A DNA stretch of 64,000 nt, from assembly GCA_024349245.1 (NCBI GenBank), contig JALDNG010000022.1, positions 1,568,001 through 1,632,000 of the forward strand, given 5' to 3'. Below the pieces are notes generated by a model. That model saw only the letters and a list, made by a program, of their open reading frames with translations. It made no database searches and was not told the DNA's origin. The DNA is from Neodontobutis hainanensis. Lineage: Eukaryota; Chordata; Actinopteri; Gobiiformes; Odontobutidae. The translations under genes and the position numbers were made by a program. This document shows, in pieces, positions 23,065-36,000 of the stretch. Positions within the stretch are counted from its first letter, which is position 1; each line of letters opens with the position of its first letter.

Positions 23065-26000
23065 ATGGTGCGCAATGTGGATGACCTAGACTTCTGCCTG
23101 TCCTCCCACCCTCAGAGCATCCTGGAGGGCCTGCGCTCTCTTTGCTCTCACCCCAAACTCATCGACGTGACGCTGAGCGCGGGCGGCCGCGACTTCCCCT
23201 GCCACCGTGGCGTGCTGGCCCTGTGCAGCACCTACTTCCGTTGCATGTTCTCGGGAGAATTTGTTGAGAGCATAGCCGCCCGCGTGGAACTTCACAACGT
23301 GGATCCCGACATCCTTAGTTGCCTCTTGGACTTTGCCTACACGGGGAAACTCACCATCAACCAGAGCAATGTGGAGGGCCTCATCTGTACCTCCAGCCAA
23401 CTTCAGTTTCAGACTGTGAGAACAGTGTGCAGCCGATACTTGCAGCACCAGATTGATGCCACCAACTGCCTGGGCATTCTGGAGTTTGGCGAGATTCACG
23501 GTTGCCCTGAAGTGGTGGCAAAAGCGTGGGCCTTCCTCTTGGAGAATTTTGAGACAGTACAACAAGGTGAGGAGTTCATGCTGTTAGGAAAAGACAAGCT
23601 TGTGAAATGCCTGTCAAATGATGGACTGCAGATTCGGTCGGAGTGCACACGTGTGGAGGGCATCCTGAAATGGGTGGGTCACTGCAAGGAGTCTAGACTC
23701 TGCCACCTTCACGAACTGTTGACCTTGAGCCGACTCTCCCTGCTCAGCCCGGACTATCTGGCTGACAACTTGCTGAAGGACAGTTTAGTGCAGGCTTCTC
23801 CCATCTGCAGGGAAGCTGTGGAAAGTATTCACCGAGAGGTTAGTGGGTTCACACTTTCCCCCTGCCCCGAAGCTTCTTTTCCCTCTTGTTCGTGTTTGCT
23901 CAATCTGAATCAATTTCCTAAAACAATCCCATGTCTTTTACTTCCTCAGAAAATGACACAGGCTCCAGAGTACATGCACCAAGCAAGCTCTCAGAGTCCG
24001 CAGCAAAACTTACAAGAGGTGCTGTTCATAATGGGAGGCCGCTCGCTAGACGACTTGGACGATGAAGATGACTCGGACGAAGACGAGGACCGTGACCCGA
24101 GACTGCAACGACAGCCGCCTAAAAATTGTGCCTTCTATAATGCAAAGACTAGTAAGATATTACTCATATCAACATTTCCGGTTTGTTGGGAAATATCTGT
24201 ATCATTCCCTAAAACAGATTGTGGGTGTTTTTGGATGTTGTGTAGGTCATTAAATTTAGTGCTGACAGAAAAACTGCTCTGTAGGAATGTGGTCTGGATG
24301 TGACAAACCTGAACCATCATCTCCGATCTTAAATGAGCGTTTTATTGTGCAGTTCTGGAAAAAGTCATCCATGTCCTAAGTTTTATTACGGAAAGGATGG
24401 TTGTATCTTATTCAGAGAATTTTGGTTTAATGTTTCTTGGTGTTGTAATTCTGCTTTTCTGTTCCAGGCCAGTGAACTACATATGAACCTGTCATCCTTT
24501 ATCAATATTCTGAAACTTTTTTTCTCCCTCAATAGAGAAGTGGCATGAGCTTCCCAGTTTCCCAAACCCAAACAAATGGGGTTACGCCATGGTGTCTTTA
24601 AACAATGACGTCTATGTCACAGGTTAGTTTATTTTTGTAAACCTTTAAAATGATCATTAATGAAGCTAAAAAGCATTGTGCTTTTGACCGAATGCTCTCA
24701 TCTTTCTCTCTCTCTCTCTCTCAGGAGGCTCACGAGGTTCAAACACCAACACCTGGTCCACCACAGAGACATGGAAGTTCATCACAAAAGAGGGAAGATG
24801 GGTGACCGTCGCACCTATGCTCCGGCCTCGGACCAACCACACATCGGCGACGCTCAATGGGGAGATCTATGTCATTGGAGGTGAGAAACTTCTAAGAACT
24901 TCTAAGACTAAAACAGAAGCAGGCTCTTTTTTTATATTTGTCTGAGCTGGTGGTTATCTTTTCAGGAACAACAGCAGACCACGTTGAAGTCGAACATTAC
25001 GACCCTTACAGTGACACCTGGGCCATGACGTGCCCCGCCTTAAAATACGTGACAAATTTTACTGCCACAGCATGTCACGGGAAGCTGTACGTAATCGGCT
25101 CCTGTGCAGTCAAGTACAATGCTTTGACCATGCAATGCTACAACCCTGTCATAGGTAAGAAAAGCCATTAATGTAGTGGAAGTGCTGCCATTGGCTCTCA
25201 GTAAGTCATCTGGCCAAGTCTAGTTTAGCTGTTCTCTTTAAAATAATCGTTTGGAATCTCTCCTTACTAAAGAATTTTTGATAAAGTTATGAGTTTGGTT
25301 GATGATTGCTAGTCATGAAAGAAATTATTAAATTAATAAAGATACATTATTATTCTTATTATTAACCTTTATTTAACCAGGTAGACAACCAATTCTCATT
25401 GACAACAGTGTTCTGGCAAAGAGGCAGCAGCACCAGAAATAAGAACAACATTATTAACAATACAATGCAGTATTTAAACAGTATTAAAACAATCACATAA
25501 TACTCTTTACAGAGCATAAAGATTCATAGAGCTCGTCATAAACATGTGCACTGATCCTAAAAAAGACATAAAAGTTGATAAAGGGATTAGCTTCAATAAG
25601 TTGTGCAGCTCGTTCCAATTGCTGGGAGCAGAAAAATGTAATGAGGGTGAACCAACGGAAGTACGAACTCTCAGAACTACCATGGTGATATAGTCACTGG
25701 AGCGTAGATTCCTAGTATAATTTGAAATATTAGGTAGGTATTGAGGAGTTTTGCCGATAATTGTTTTGTAGATGAAATACTGCTTAATTATTGGAACCAT
25801 TAACCTGCATTTGAGGATAGACTAAAATAGTCCTAACATATTACTTATAACTTAATGTAATTGTGTTTACACTATCGTTACAGATAGCTGGAATGCTGTT
25901 TGCTCTTCGTTCATCCCTAAGTACCTATCCTCTCCTCGCTCTGTCTGTATGGATGGAATTATATATCTGGTTGCTGACAACACCAAGAAAGTCTACTCTT

Positions 26001-26368
26001 ACGACCCAGAAGCAAACATGTGGCAGAAGGTGGGCTTAAGAACAACTATGGACTAAATAAGATGATAATATACTATAGCATAAGAATGTCTAATACTCTG
26101 TTGTCTTCATTGCTTTCAGATTCAACTGCTCCACATGCTCCATGAGAACGGGGGCCTTGTGGCTCTGGACAAGAAGCTGTATGTCTCGGGAGGCCACTGG
26201 AAGGGTATGGAAGGAGACTACGGGGTGGAAGTAGAGGTGTACAACCGAGCGTCTAACACCTGTGACGTTGAATGCCCCCTGCCAAGGCTGTGGTTCTACA
26301 GCGGTTTAAGCACCATCTTCCTTGAGCCATCTCAGTGGCCCGAACTCTCCCCTATAGATTCAACATAG
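23065..26368 (+). CDS. klhl30: Kelch-like protein 30 (complete, 7 coding exons, 600 aa)
   Basis: A BTB-BACK-Kelch protein; the family generally acts as substrate adaptors for Cullin-3 ubiquitin ligases, but the substrate of this member is not known to me. Exons: 23065-23838, 23950-24151, 24536-24622, 24725-24880, 24966-25154, 25884-26029, 26120-26368; total 1803 nt. Exon 1 encodes MVRNVDDLDFCLSSHPQSIL, a start shared with human KLHL30. The BTB (about residues 25-125, with DFPCHRGVLALCSTYFRCMF) and the BACK region follow. Exon 2 holds a strongly acidic linker (DDLDDEDDSDEDEDRD). Exons 3-7 carry Kelch repeats, for example NNDVYVTGGSRGSN, NGEIYVIGGTT and YNALTMQCYNP. The end (PRLWFYSGLSTIFLE) matches the human C-terminus. 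Human KLHL30 is about 578 aa. Possible poly(A) signal ATTAAA at 26606. Confidence 0.95.
25355..25860 (-). mobile_element. LINE 3' fragment (reverse transcriptase C-terminal region)
   Basis: The minus strand (25507-25800) reads QYFIYKTIIGKTPQYLPNI, then RVRTSVGSPSLHFSAPSNWN and ELHNLLKLIPLSTF. That is the C-terminal segment downstream of the reverse transcriptase in L2/Rex/CR1-type LINEs. The non-coding flank AACCTTTATTTAACCAGGTA (near 25364) is a common teleost repeat end. It lies antisense in klhl30 intron 5 and is heavily truncated at its 5' side. Confidence 0.75.
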
Positions 26369-27052
26369 AGGACTGTCATTTTAGATCCAGACTTCATTTT
26401 TAATATTACCTTTGCTGTAACACAAATAGAATGTTTATCCCTGGCTTTTACTGTGCCCTAGAATAGTGTCACATGATCCACAGGTATTGTGATTGTCTTG
26501 GAGAGAGAGAGGCTCATTTAGTAGCTCAGCATGTCTTTATTTATACTTTGTGCAATGTTTTTGAGATGTGAATCATTTCTGTTTTATTTAATCTGACTGT
26601 GAAATATTAAAAGTTTGTACAAAAACTTGTTGGCTGAGTTATTGTTGTAGAAATATTGCATTATATTAAGGCTTTTTACTTTGCAGACCATTAACCCATT
26701 GGAATCCAGCCCTGGGTTTGTGCTTCCACGGCAACGAGCAAGTCCGCGTTCTATTTCTATAGCAACGGGCCGGAAGCGCGTGGTGACCATGGTAACGTCG
26801 ACTGAGATTATTAAAGAGCTGCACTTGTTTCTCAAGATTCTTACCTTGGATAAGTTTTGTCCTATGCGTTTACAGCCTTGTCTCTTTTATATTGCTGCTG
26901 TTTTTTGCATTACTTAATTTTAACTGAAACGCAAGGTTTGTTCCGGTACAATTTTTTTATTTTATTTTTTTCTAGCTAAATACATGGTTTTAAATGCTAA
27001 CTTTTAGTTCTAACTAATTTACCTTAATTGGTCGTTACGGGGTTGTTTGACA
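26369..27052. promoter_or_regulatory. crocc2: klhl30-crocc2 spacer with crocc2 promoter region
   Basis: 684-bp spacer. After the klhl30 poly(A) signal the base composition becomes GC-richer at about 26700-26810. It contains CCGGAAGCG (ETS-like, near 26770), two RFX half-sites (GGCAAC at 26730 and AGCAAC at 26761) and a complete X-box at 26783. This is the likely crocc2 core promoter; the start site itself is not visible. Confidence 0.6.
26783..26796 (+). promoter_or_regulatory. crocc2: RFX X-box motif
   Basis: GTGACC-AT-GGTAAC fits the RFX consensus GTNRCC-N(0-3)-RGYAAC at every fixed position with a 2-base spacer. It is about 257 bases upstream of the crocc2 start codon. RFX factors drive ciliary genes, and crocc2 encodes a ciliary-rootlet protein. 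Confidence 0.7.
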
Positions 27053-30000
27053 ATGAGTTCTCAGAAGGAACGAAGTGCAGAGTCACCTCGACTGGAAGCC
27101 GTGATTCAGGTTAGTATTAATGTGAAAGTTTTTATTTTTATTTTTTTTTCTCTACTTTGATTTTGCAATAAAAATTTTTGCTTTGCTTTTAATTTTTACG
27201 TGGTTCTGGTTTGCACACTTTGTGGCTAATGTTAGCAACATTTTAGCATTTAGGCTGCAGTATAATCTGTTGACTTTAACGAAACACGGCCTAACTAGTA
27301 AACTAAATGAGACAAATGCAGAGTCAAAACTACGGTATGAGTGGGTCAAAACTCCGGGGAAATAAATAATTAAAATTGAATTTAAGGCAGTTATTGCAAT
27401 TGGATTTTTTAGTGTTTAGTTCTTATTTTGGGGTTAAAAGTTGCTTTAGAGCAAAAATGTTTCTAATGTATATATTTTTATTTTCAAACCAAACCAAACA
27501 CAAATAAAAATATATATAGTGTACTGTCTGCAACTTTTTTCCCTTCATTTTAAACAAAACAAAAATCTAATTGGAGTACAGTAAAATTTACACATTGAGG
27601 TAGAGTTGTTGAATTTAATTCTAATTGCAATATTTTTAGATACCTGTTCTCTAGGATTGAATTTAAAAGTATTGAGTTACAATCTACAATTGACATTGTT
27701 ACTTGATCCCAAAATGGTTTATGGCATCTAAAACCATTTTATATGGCACTTTTCCACCTACTAGGCACTCAACATCAAGCTTCTATTCACACACCAGTGC
27801 CACAGACACAAGAGGAAGAAGGTGGGTTAAGTGTGTAGGACACAATGAGGATGAACTGGGTAGAGCGTGAATCAAACTGCCAACCTTCTGGTTATAGGAC
27901 AACTGCTCTATCACTGAGCTCACAGTGCCTGCATTTTGCTAATGTATTTGTAATTATACAGAAATAAATATAAAAGGGAAAAAAATGGCACCTATTTGGG
28001 ATGGTTTGTGTCACTAGAAGCTGGAGGAATCCCAGCTTCACTCTGAAGGCAGTTCAGGAGAGGGGGCACTGACACTCAGAGGTGATGGACTGGAGTCCAG
28101 TGTCCCACCTATGCCAGTCTCCACCCGCATCCGTCAAATCATCACCCACAACCTGTCCGACCAGCCGTCTGGTAAGAATGGGAACTGTCCTGGAAAGAAG
28201 ACATTGAACACCTCCAGTTCAGTTCCATATCACTTCTCAGTATATTTAATCTGGATAGTCTGACACTTCTGTATACATGATCTGTTTTAAAATCTCAGGT
28301 GGCGGCTGTGAGTTTACTGAGCTGGAGGATAGCAGGGCCCTGAGGGAGCAGCTTTCTATGAGTCCCACAGACCATGACCAGCCATTAGTCAAGACGGCCA
28401 GTCTCACAGACAGGGTATGAGTGACACTGGGCAACACATTCATAGGTTCAAGGTCAAGCAGTGGAACCTTGTTAAAGTATTTAGCATTTAACAATCCCTA
28501 AAAAGAACAACAATAATAATTAATGTAATCACATAGTACTTTCCACTGCTTTTGCAGCTTTAAATATTGCTTTCACTTGATTAATATCAGATGTGTTTTC
28601 AAGTTATTCTGTAATACTGCAGTTGGTAAAGTTTAGTTTGGAGATGAGATCAAGGTCAGGCACAGTAGAGCATTTACTGCAAAAAGCTCCACGTGTTTGA
28701 AATGGAACATGGTTACAGTAAACATCACTGGGGAAAGCAGGGAAAGCCTTCTGGGGCTAAACAAACAAATATTGAGGGAAGGATGAAAAATGTTTACATG
28801 TAATTCAATAGAAACAGACCCATAATTGAATAAATATATTTCAGTACATATTTTATGTTGTACATTTTAAATAATGTCTCCAGAGCCACAGTTTACACAT
28901 TACTGTAAGTGCAGTACTATAGCAGGCATTGTGTACTTCTCTCGATGCATGTGCGTGTGTTGTTAAGTCTAAATAAGACTGAGGAGGGGAGGTTCATGAA
29001 GGGTTTCCTTGTGGTCTGCTCAGGTTTAGACTCAGACCCCCTGTGCTCTTCCCTCGTAGCCCCCCATGGCTGCCCCTGCATGTAGTGGTTGCTGTTCTGA
29101 GGGAAAATGTGAAGGTCACTGGCCTCCTCCCTTGAGACTGTTGAAGAAAAAGCTCATTTTTCAGGGCGTACAAAGCGGCCATTCGTGATTACACTGCCCT
29201 CATTCTGCTACCAAAGTCTTCTGAATTCCCACTGCTTAGCTTACTCTTGAAATTTATTTTAACTCCAGGACCAAACATATGACTCAGTTAGCTCTGCTGA
29301 TATATATAGCATATTTATTTTGTAGGTATTTTTAGATGTGTGAAAGCCACTAAACAGAATAAATCCCAGGGCAGCAAACATCTGATGCTTATTGACTGGT
29401 GTGGGGAGCTGTGGTGGATTTTTTTCTTATGTTAATAATTTTTGATCTTCAATGCTTCTGTTCTGTCTGTTAGTCTGGGCATAGCTTGGAATGGATCCAG
29501 TTATTATCCATCCATATTATCCAGTTGTAATAATAGTTGTATAGGTCTTTTTGCAGTGCTGTGTCCCTTGCTGCCTGCAATAAAATCAGTAAATATTGTT
29601 GTGAACATTGTCAAGCTGCATTAAGAAAAGACACAAGCAATGAGTATGGTCAGGACTTTGCAAAATCCAGCTTAAGTATTATACAAGGTAAATTCTCTTC
29701 TCTGCAGTAAATGGTCCAAATTTAGCATTTTTGTGACAAGTATGCTTCATATTCTCTTATAGACCGTTTTTTAGTTTAAAATACATTTTTACATGGATTG
29801 CTTTGTGAGAGGGTATTACATTTCATATAATAACTAAAACCTTTTTTTTTTTTTTTAATCCATCTAAGGCTTATTGTGTCAGCCCTGCCACAGAACGTGT
29901 GACAGCTGAAAGCACACATGATTATCCCAAATCCCCTAACATTAAGCTGCTTTTACATGACAGATGTTAATGCAACACCTGTGAAGTCACACCTGGATTC

Positions 30001-33000
30001 TGGGATCTGCTCTGTCACTAATCTTTGCTGACCCCAGAAAACTGCACCTGAACCAGAATAAACCTTGATCCATTTTGTATTTTGGATCTCCTCACAAGTT
30101 TGTAGGACTTATTGGGATGAATTGTGAACCTTCTGTGTCACCTTTGGAGCCATGCCAGTGTGCATTTTCTCAGACATAGACACCCATAGCCTGCTGCTTC
30201 AAACAATGGCTGTGCAATACAGTACAGCAGGCTGTTAGATAAAAATAAACTCTTGTTGAATGATTTCTGACATCAACTGCCATTTGCCCGTGGCCTCAGA
30301 ATTCTTAAATCCCCACGGCCTGTGCACAGGGGCTCTGTCAAATATAACTGATGCAGATAAAGTCCGTTTGTAAGGATTTTATTTCTGTACCCTGCTACCC
30401 CCTCTGTTTTTTTTTCTCTTGGCATCTCCCTATTCATCTAAGCTGTAGTTTAACTGGAGCTCTGCCAAAAAGTCTGACTCCCTATCATAAAAATTGTAAA
30501 AATTAATTGCCTTCCCCAAGGAATATATGGCTAAAAAGCATCCTGCCTCAGAATGTTTGATGAAAGTATTCTATTAAACTTTTTGACATTTGACATTATG
30601 CTGCTCATGTTACCTGACTTTAAAGTCAAGCCAGCTCTTTTTCAGATGTCATCAGTGTGTAATTCAAAGTGAACATTTACATTGACTTGGTGGGTGTATG
30701 TTTGTCTAGACGCCATACTACTCTGTCTTTGTTGGGGGGCGTTGTGTGCGCTACACACATGCCTGACAGCGCACAGTCTTTATTATTAGTTTGGCCATAT
30801 TTAGATAGATCATTTTGATCTCCTTCACAGCAGCTGTCCCCAGAACCAGTTCAGTGCAGCTCCCCCTCCTCACTCCCATTCTCCCCGTCTCTTATCCCAC
30901 ATTGTGTAATTACACTCAATGATGATACATAAACAGCTTTCACAATCAGCTGGGGCTCTTTCACAGAGTCAGCAGGGTTTGGGGGGAAAGGGGGAGCAGG
31001 TATGGTGTTGAAGTAGGATAGTAAGTTCTGGGCAGCTTGGGGGCGATGGACATCCGCTCCAGCTGTGTTTAGGAATCTGACAGATAGTGCACTCCATTAA
31101 TTCCCTTTATTAAGCCTCTGGGTCCAGGCCAAGCCAGGGAAAACGTTTGCAGATGTAACCCTTCACATGCTGACTGGACTGTACACTCATGGCCAGATGT
31201 TGCATTAGAGCAAGAGAGAGGACTTTTTACAAAGAAATAGAGGCGATGGGAAGTCCAAACAAGGGTGAACTGTTATATTATCTGTTATGTTATCTGAAAT
31301 GGTGTGACCTTAGATAAGCAGGGCAATAGTAATACCAGTCATAACTTGGTAACTAAGGATGAGATTTTGATCTACCACATGAGCGAGGCAGCAAGCTTTG
31401 GCCCCAACTCCAAAGCCTGCACGTCGGCCTTGAAAATTATTCTCTTGTTGCTCGTTGGCAGATGAATCAAAGCAAGATTATCCCTTGATGTTGTTTGAAA
31501 TATTTATCAAAAGAGACAATACGAGGAGTGGCACAAATCATAAATATCAAGAAATATAAAAAGTTAATTCAAAGCACATTTTAAGAGGCCAAAAAAGTAT
31601 TTTACTTCGGAAAGACAAGCAGGCTTAAGAAACAGATACTTGGGAATAAAAAAGAGAGGCAGTCCTAGCAACCATATGGAGGCATAAAACATATGCTAAG
31701 AAAAGTTTTTTTTTTTTTTTTACAAACGTCATTTGAACATTGTTGCAGAATTGCAGTGGATGACCTCAATCACACTGAGATTGGGCTGAAGCTCATTTAG
31801 GGGCTGTGGACTGTTGAGAGTGATTGTGCACTGAGGCAGATCGTAAATAGAAGGGTGTGTGTGAAGTCACTTGTAGGCCCCCCGTAAGCCCTGTAAGCCC
31901 CCTGAGTCAGGGCTGAGAGGGGACTGGGATTACACATCTCTCAGTGTTGCTTTTAGCAGTCACCAGTGGATGGGTGGGTTAAAGAACAGCTCAGTTCAAG
32001 CTCACTCCAAAATGAGGGTGATGGCATTTAATGAGGCAAGCAAAGCAAGTTGGTGCATCAAGTTTGAGTAAAGGTGGGGGTCTCCACATTAGATCAGTCT
32101 GGCATCCTCTTGGGAGCTTCCAGCATAAAGCATGGCTAATCCAGTACAGCCTCGTGCTTTACAGCGGACTGGGGAGAAAGTATAAAAAAAGCATCCTCTC
32201 TGGAGTGTGTTGAGCAGGGCGAGGCCCTGGCACTGAGCCCACACACTACAGCGACATTTGAAAGGGGCAAACAACAATTCTCACAAGGGCAGGGTGCGCA
32301 CTTTTAGGAGTTGCCAGCAACACCTGGTCACTGAGTGCACCGCTAGATAGGAGCATATGACGCATTTGTGAAACACAAAGCACATATAGAACAGGCTCTA
32401 TAGAATATGCCTCAGTAAAATACTTAATATACAGATGTACTTATTATATATATATATATATATATATGTACTTTGTTTAGAGAGACCACACCGGTTTGCT
32501 TTAATTTAAATAATAAAAAAGGGTCTCTTGACTCTAAAAGTAATCTCCAGTTCTTAAGTTTAATATTTTGTTATTGTATTGGTTTGTATTTTTCTTTATC
32601 ATGGACCCTTAATAGAGTTTCATAATATGGGCGGCAGTAGCTCAGTGGGTTGAGAAGTCGTCTTTCAACCCGAACGTAGTTGGTTTGATTCCCGCTCTCC
32701 CCACAGTTCATACTGTCGTTGTGTCCTTTGGCAAGACACTTAACCCACCTTGCCTCCAGTGGCTGTAACACTGGTAATTACTGTAGAACAATGTAAGTCG
32801 CTTTGGATAAAAGTGTATGCCAAATGAATAAATGTAATATATAATATTTGCAGAGCAGATCTGTTGGACACACAAGGTATACATTAAATTTCATGTAAGT
32901 CCAGATGGCATCTGATTAAGGAAGAGAACTGTATTAGAGCTTGATAAATGTATGCACTTGTCTAGTTTGAAACTCCTCTGTAGCACCTATTTCAAAGAGC

Positions 33001-36000
33001 TGGGTGGTCCACATATTTTAGACCAAAATAAATAGAGCTCAAAAATCTGTCAACTTAAGAGATTATATTAAGAAAAAGTTTGAAGTAATAGGGAAAAAAG
33101 AGATTTTGATGTTTTGTGTTTGCTACTACTTGAACTGTAGGCCTACATAGAGGAAACCATAGAAAACATTTATGCTTCTAGCAGTGCCTGTTCATCACTG
33201 TTTTTATTATTTTGTTGTCATTCATTTGAGTGTATTTATGAAATGCATGCTTGTTAGTAAGTCAGTGCTATTGCTGCAGTTGTTCCAAAATCCTTAAAAA
33301 GAATTATAATCACTAATGCCTTGCATACAGCTGTTACCAGGAGTCCCTTTAAACACAGCTGCTGCTGTCCTGTTTCAATCACTCCGCCCATGTTGTTTCT
33401 CATTTCTTGGTCCTCAAAGCTGTCACATCAACAACAAGCAGTAAAAGAGGTTTTTGTGCTCTAGCTCCATGGAGAAAAACACCAACAGCACAGAGCCAGG
33501 CGTTTGATGGCTATTGGTGTTTGTAGTATAAAATTCTGAAAAAGCCATTTGAAAATGTGTTAATAATGGTGGCAAAGTGGCCCGGTCCAGTGTTGAACAG
33601 TGGGACTATTGTCTAGCGTCTCCTGGAGCCTGCTGGAGAGATTAAGCACCCAGTGAGGAGATGAGGTACAGAGGAGTGGAGGGAGGGAGGGACTGGGTCG
33701 CAGGGTTGATTTGAGGGCTTGGATGGTGGTTTGGAGTGTGGGGGCTGTCGTACTCTCACTCTATTCCTCTCTTTTTGAATGAGAAGTTAGGAAAGGCAGC
33801 TGGAGGCACGCAGTATGTTGCAGCGCTGTATAGAGCCATGTGGTTTATATTAGTGAGGACAGGGTGTCTGGCACTAGGATGGAGAGTAGGTGGTGCAGAG
33901 GGAGTGGAGGTTGTGTAAAGTTACCGGACATTTTGAATTTCTGATATGATAGGAAAACACCTTTGCTTGTTTCAGATAACCTTGAGTGGTTCCTGTGCAG
34001 ACACCTACACAACAGAGTCTAAATAATATGGAACTGGTATTGACAATTTGATGTTAAACTTCTCTACTGACACATAGGCCAGGTTTAAACTGTGTATTTT
34101 GATTTCTGTTACTGGTTTACAAAATGTATTTTATCCTCAAAAGAGTATTATTTTGGACATGGTTACCTTTACATTTTTACACCATTAAGTTTTTTTCAAA
34201 AAACAACAGTAAAGTAATCACAGAAGTCACATTCCGACTAATTCCAAAGCCTTTTATTTATATTCTGAAAACCCAAGCCCCAAACTCCCTTTCTGAGTCT
34301 GTGCTGTCATATCATCTCCATTACCACCACTGCATTATGCTCCTGTAGCTATGTATTCACATTTTTGGAATCAAGTGTTCAAGTGAGAAAATAGTTTGTA
34401 ATTGTAGCACTACAAAACTAAGCAATTTTAAATGAGAAAAATATGTTGGCGATAAAGTCAATACATTCTAGATTAATGATTTGGAGACTTGGAGTGTAAG
34501 CCTTAAAGTAACATTAACCTCTTTAATGCTAAATTATGTGTAATTTGTCTCCTTTTTTCTTTGCCTTTTTCATAAATGTGTCATGCGTTTAAGCAGCTTG
34601 ACCAGATGCTTAAATTGCACTCGGCAGTGGACTCTGACCAAGACAGCTCATCGGGAAACCTTCAGCTGCAAAACAAGGAGAGGGCTTACTGGCAAAAACT
34701 GCAGCTCTACCAGGAAGCCCAGCAGAGGCAGGCACAGCTTGTTCAGAGACTTCAGGCCAAGGTAACTTCAAACCAAGTCACAGTTATTACAGATATTACA
34801 ATAAAACCATAATTGATTGATATTAGTGACTCCATCCTTTTGTTTGATCCCAGGTTCTTCAGTACAAGAAAAGATGTGGGGATCTAGAGGAGCAGGTTCT
34901 GGAGAAGACCTCAGAATCTGAAAAGATGAGATTGTTGGTACGACACACCTATATTTTTTCCCTAAGAATTATGACTGGTTGAATATTTTGATACATGCTT
35001 ACTTATAAAAAACAAACAATAAACCATTTGCCAGTGTATGCGCTAAAAATGAAGCTCATGATAAGTTATCCAACAGTTGATTGTTTGCTTTGGTATAACG
35101 AGGGCAGCAGCTTGTGTAGTCAGATGGATCATGGAACAGAAAGCATGGTTAATGATGGGGAAACTCCAGGAGGAACATATTCCATAAGCTTTACATAAAA
35201 GTCCTCTATCCTTAAGTTGTTCACTTGTTCACACGCTCTTTGGGTTGCATTTGTCACAGTCAGTCATCCATCTTGAAAATTTAAGGCACTGTAAGTAGTT
35301 GCCACAGGTTATTCATTTGTGCTTCTGTGACCTGGCTATGAGCTGAAATACTATACATACTATATACAGTTTACTGTATGTATATATTTAAACAAATGCC
35401 AAAAATCTAATTTTCATAATTGTATCTGTAAAGTATTTAGGTTTTAAAGATTTTTTATTGGCTAGTGTCAAAAGGCCTGTTTAGATTTAATAGAGGCTTG
35501 ATTAACGATGTTTAAAAGGTTGTTATATTCAGTGCTATATTTGTAAAGCTGGAAGTGGGGGAACACAGAGAGAGTATTTTAGGGGCGTGTTCCCACAGCA
35601 CAGAGCAGGAAAAAAATGTCACGTAATGTATTGCTATGAAGGCTGCATAATTAGTATTTATATTGCCCTTTAATAGACAAAAAGATCTCTGTTGTTCAAA
35701 AGCCAAATGCAGGTGATGGTACATGTTGTTCTGCATAGCATCTGTCCTGTGCTTCTCTGCTTCAACCAGGTTTCTGGGTCTGTACATTTAGTCATTTAGC
35801 TGACGCTTTTATCCAAAGCGACATACATAGAGCTTCAATGCACCAGTGTTACAGCTGGAACACCACTGGAGTCAAGGTGGGTTAAGTGTCTTGCCCAAGG
35901 ACACACGCCAGTATAAACTGCAGGGATAGCAGAATCGAACCACCAACTTTCCAGCTATGGGACAACCACTCTGCTACTTAGCCACTGCGCCCTGTAACAC

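Noticed and set aside
23086..23565. 159-codon minus-strand open frame over klhl30 exon 1
   Set aside because: Antisense shadow of the BTB coding exon; the + strand reading matches KLHL30 throughout.
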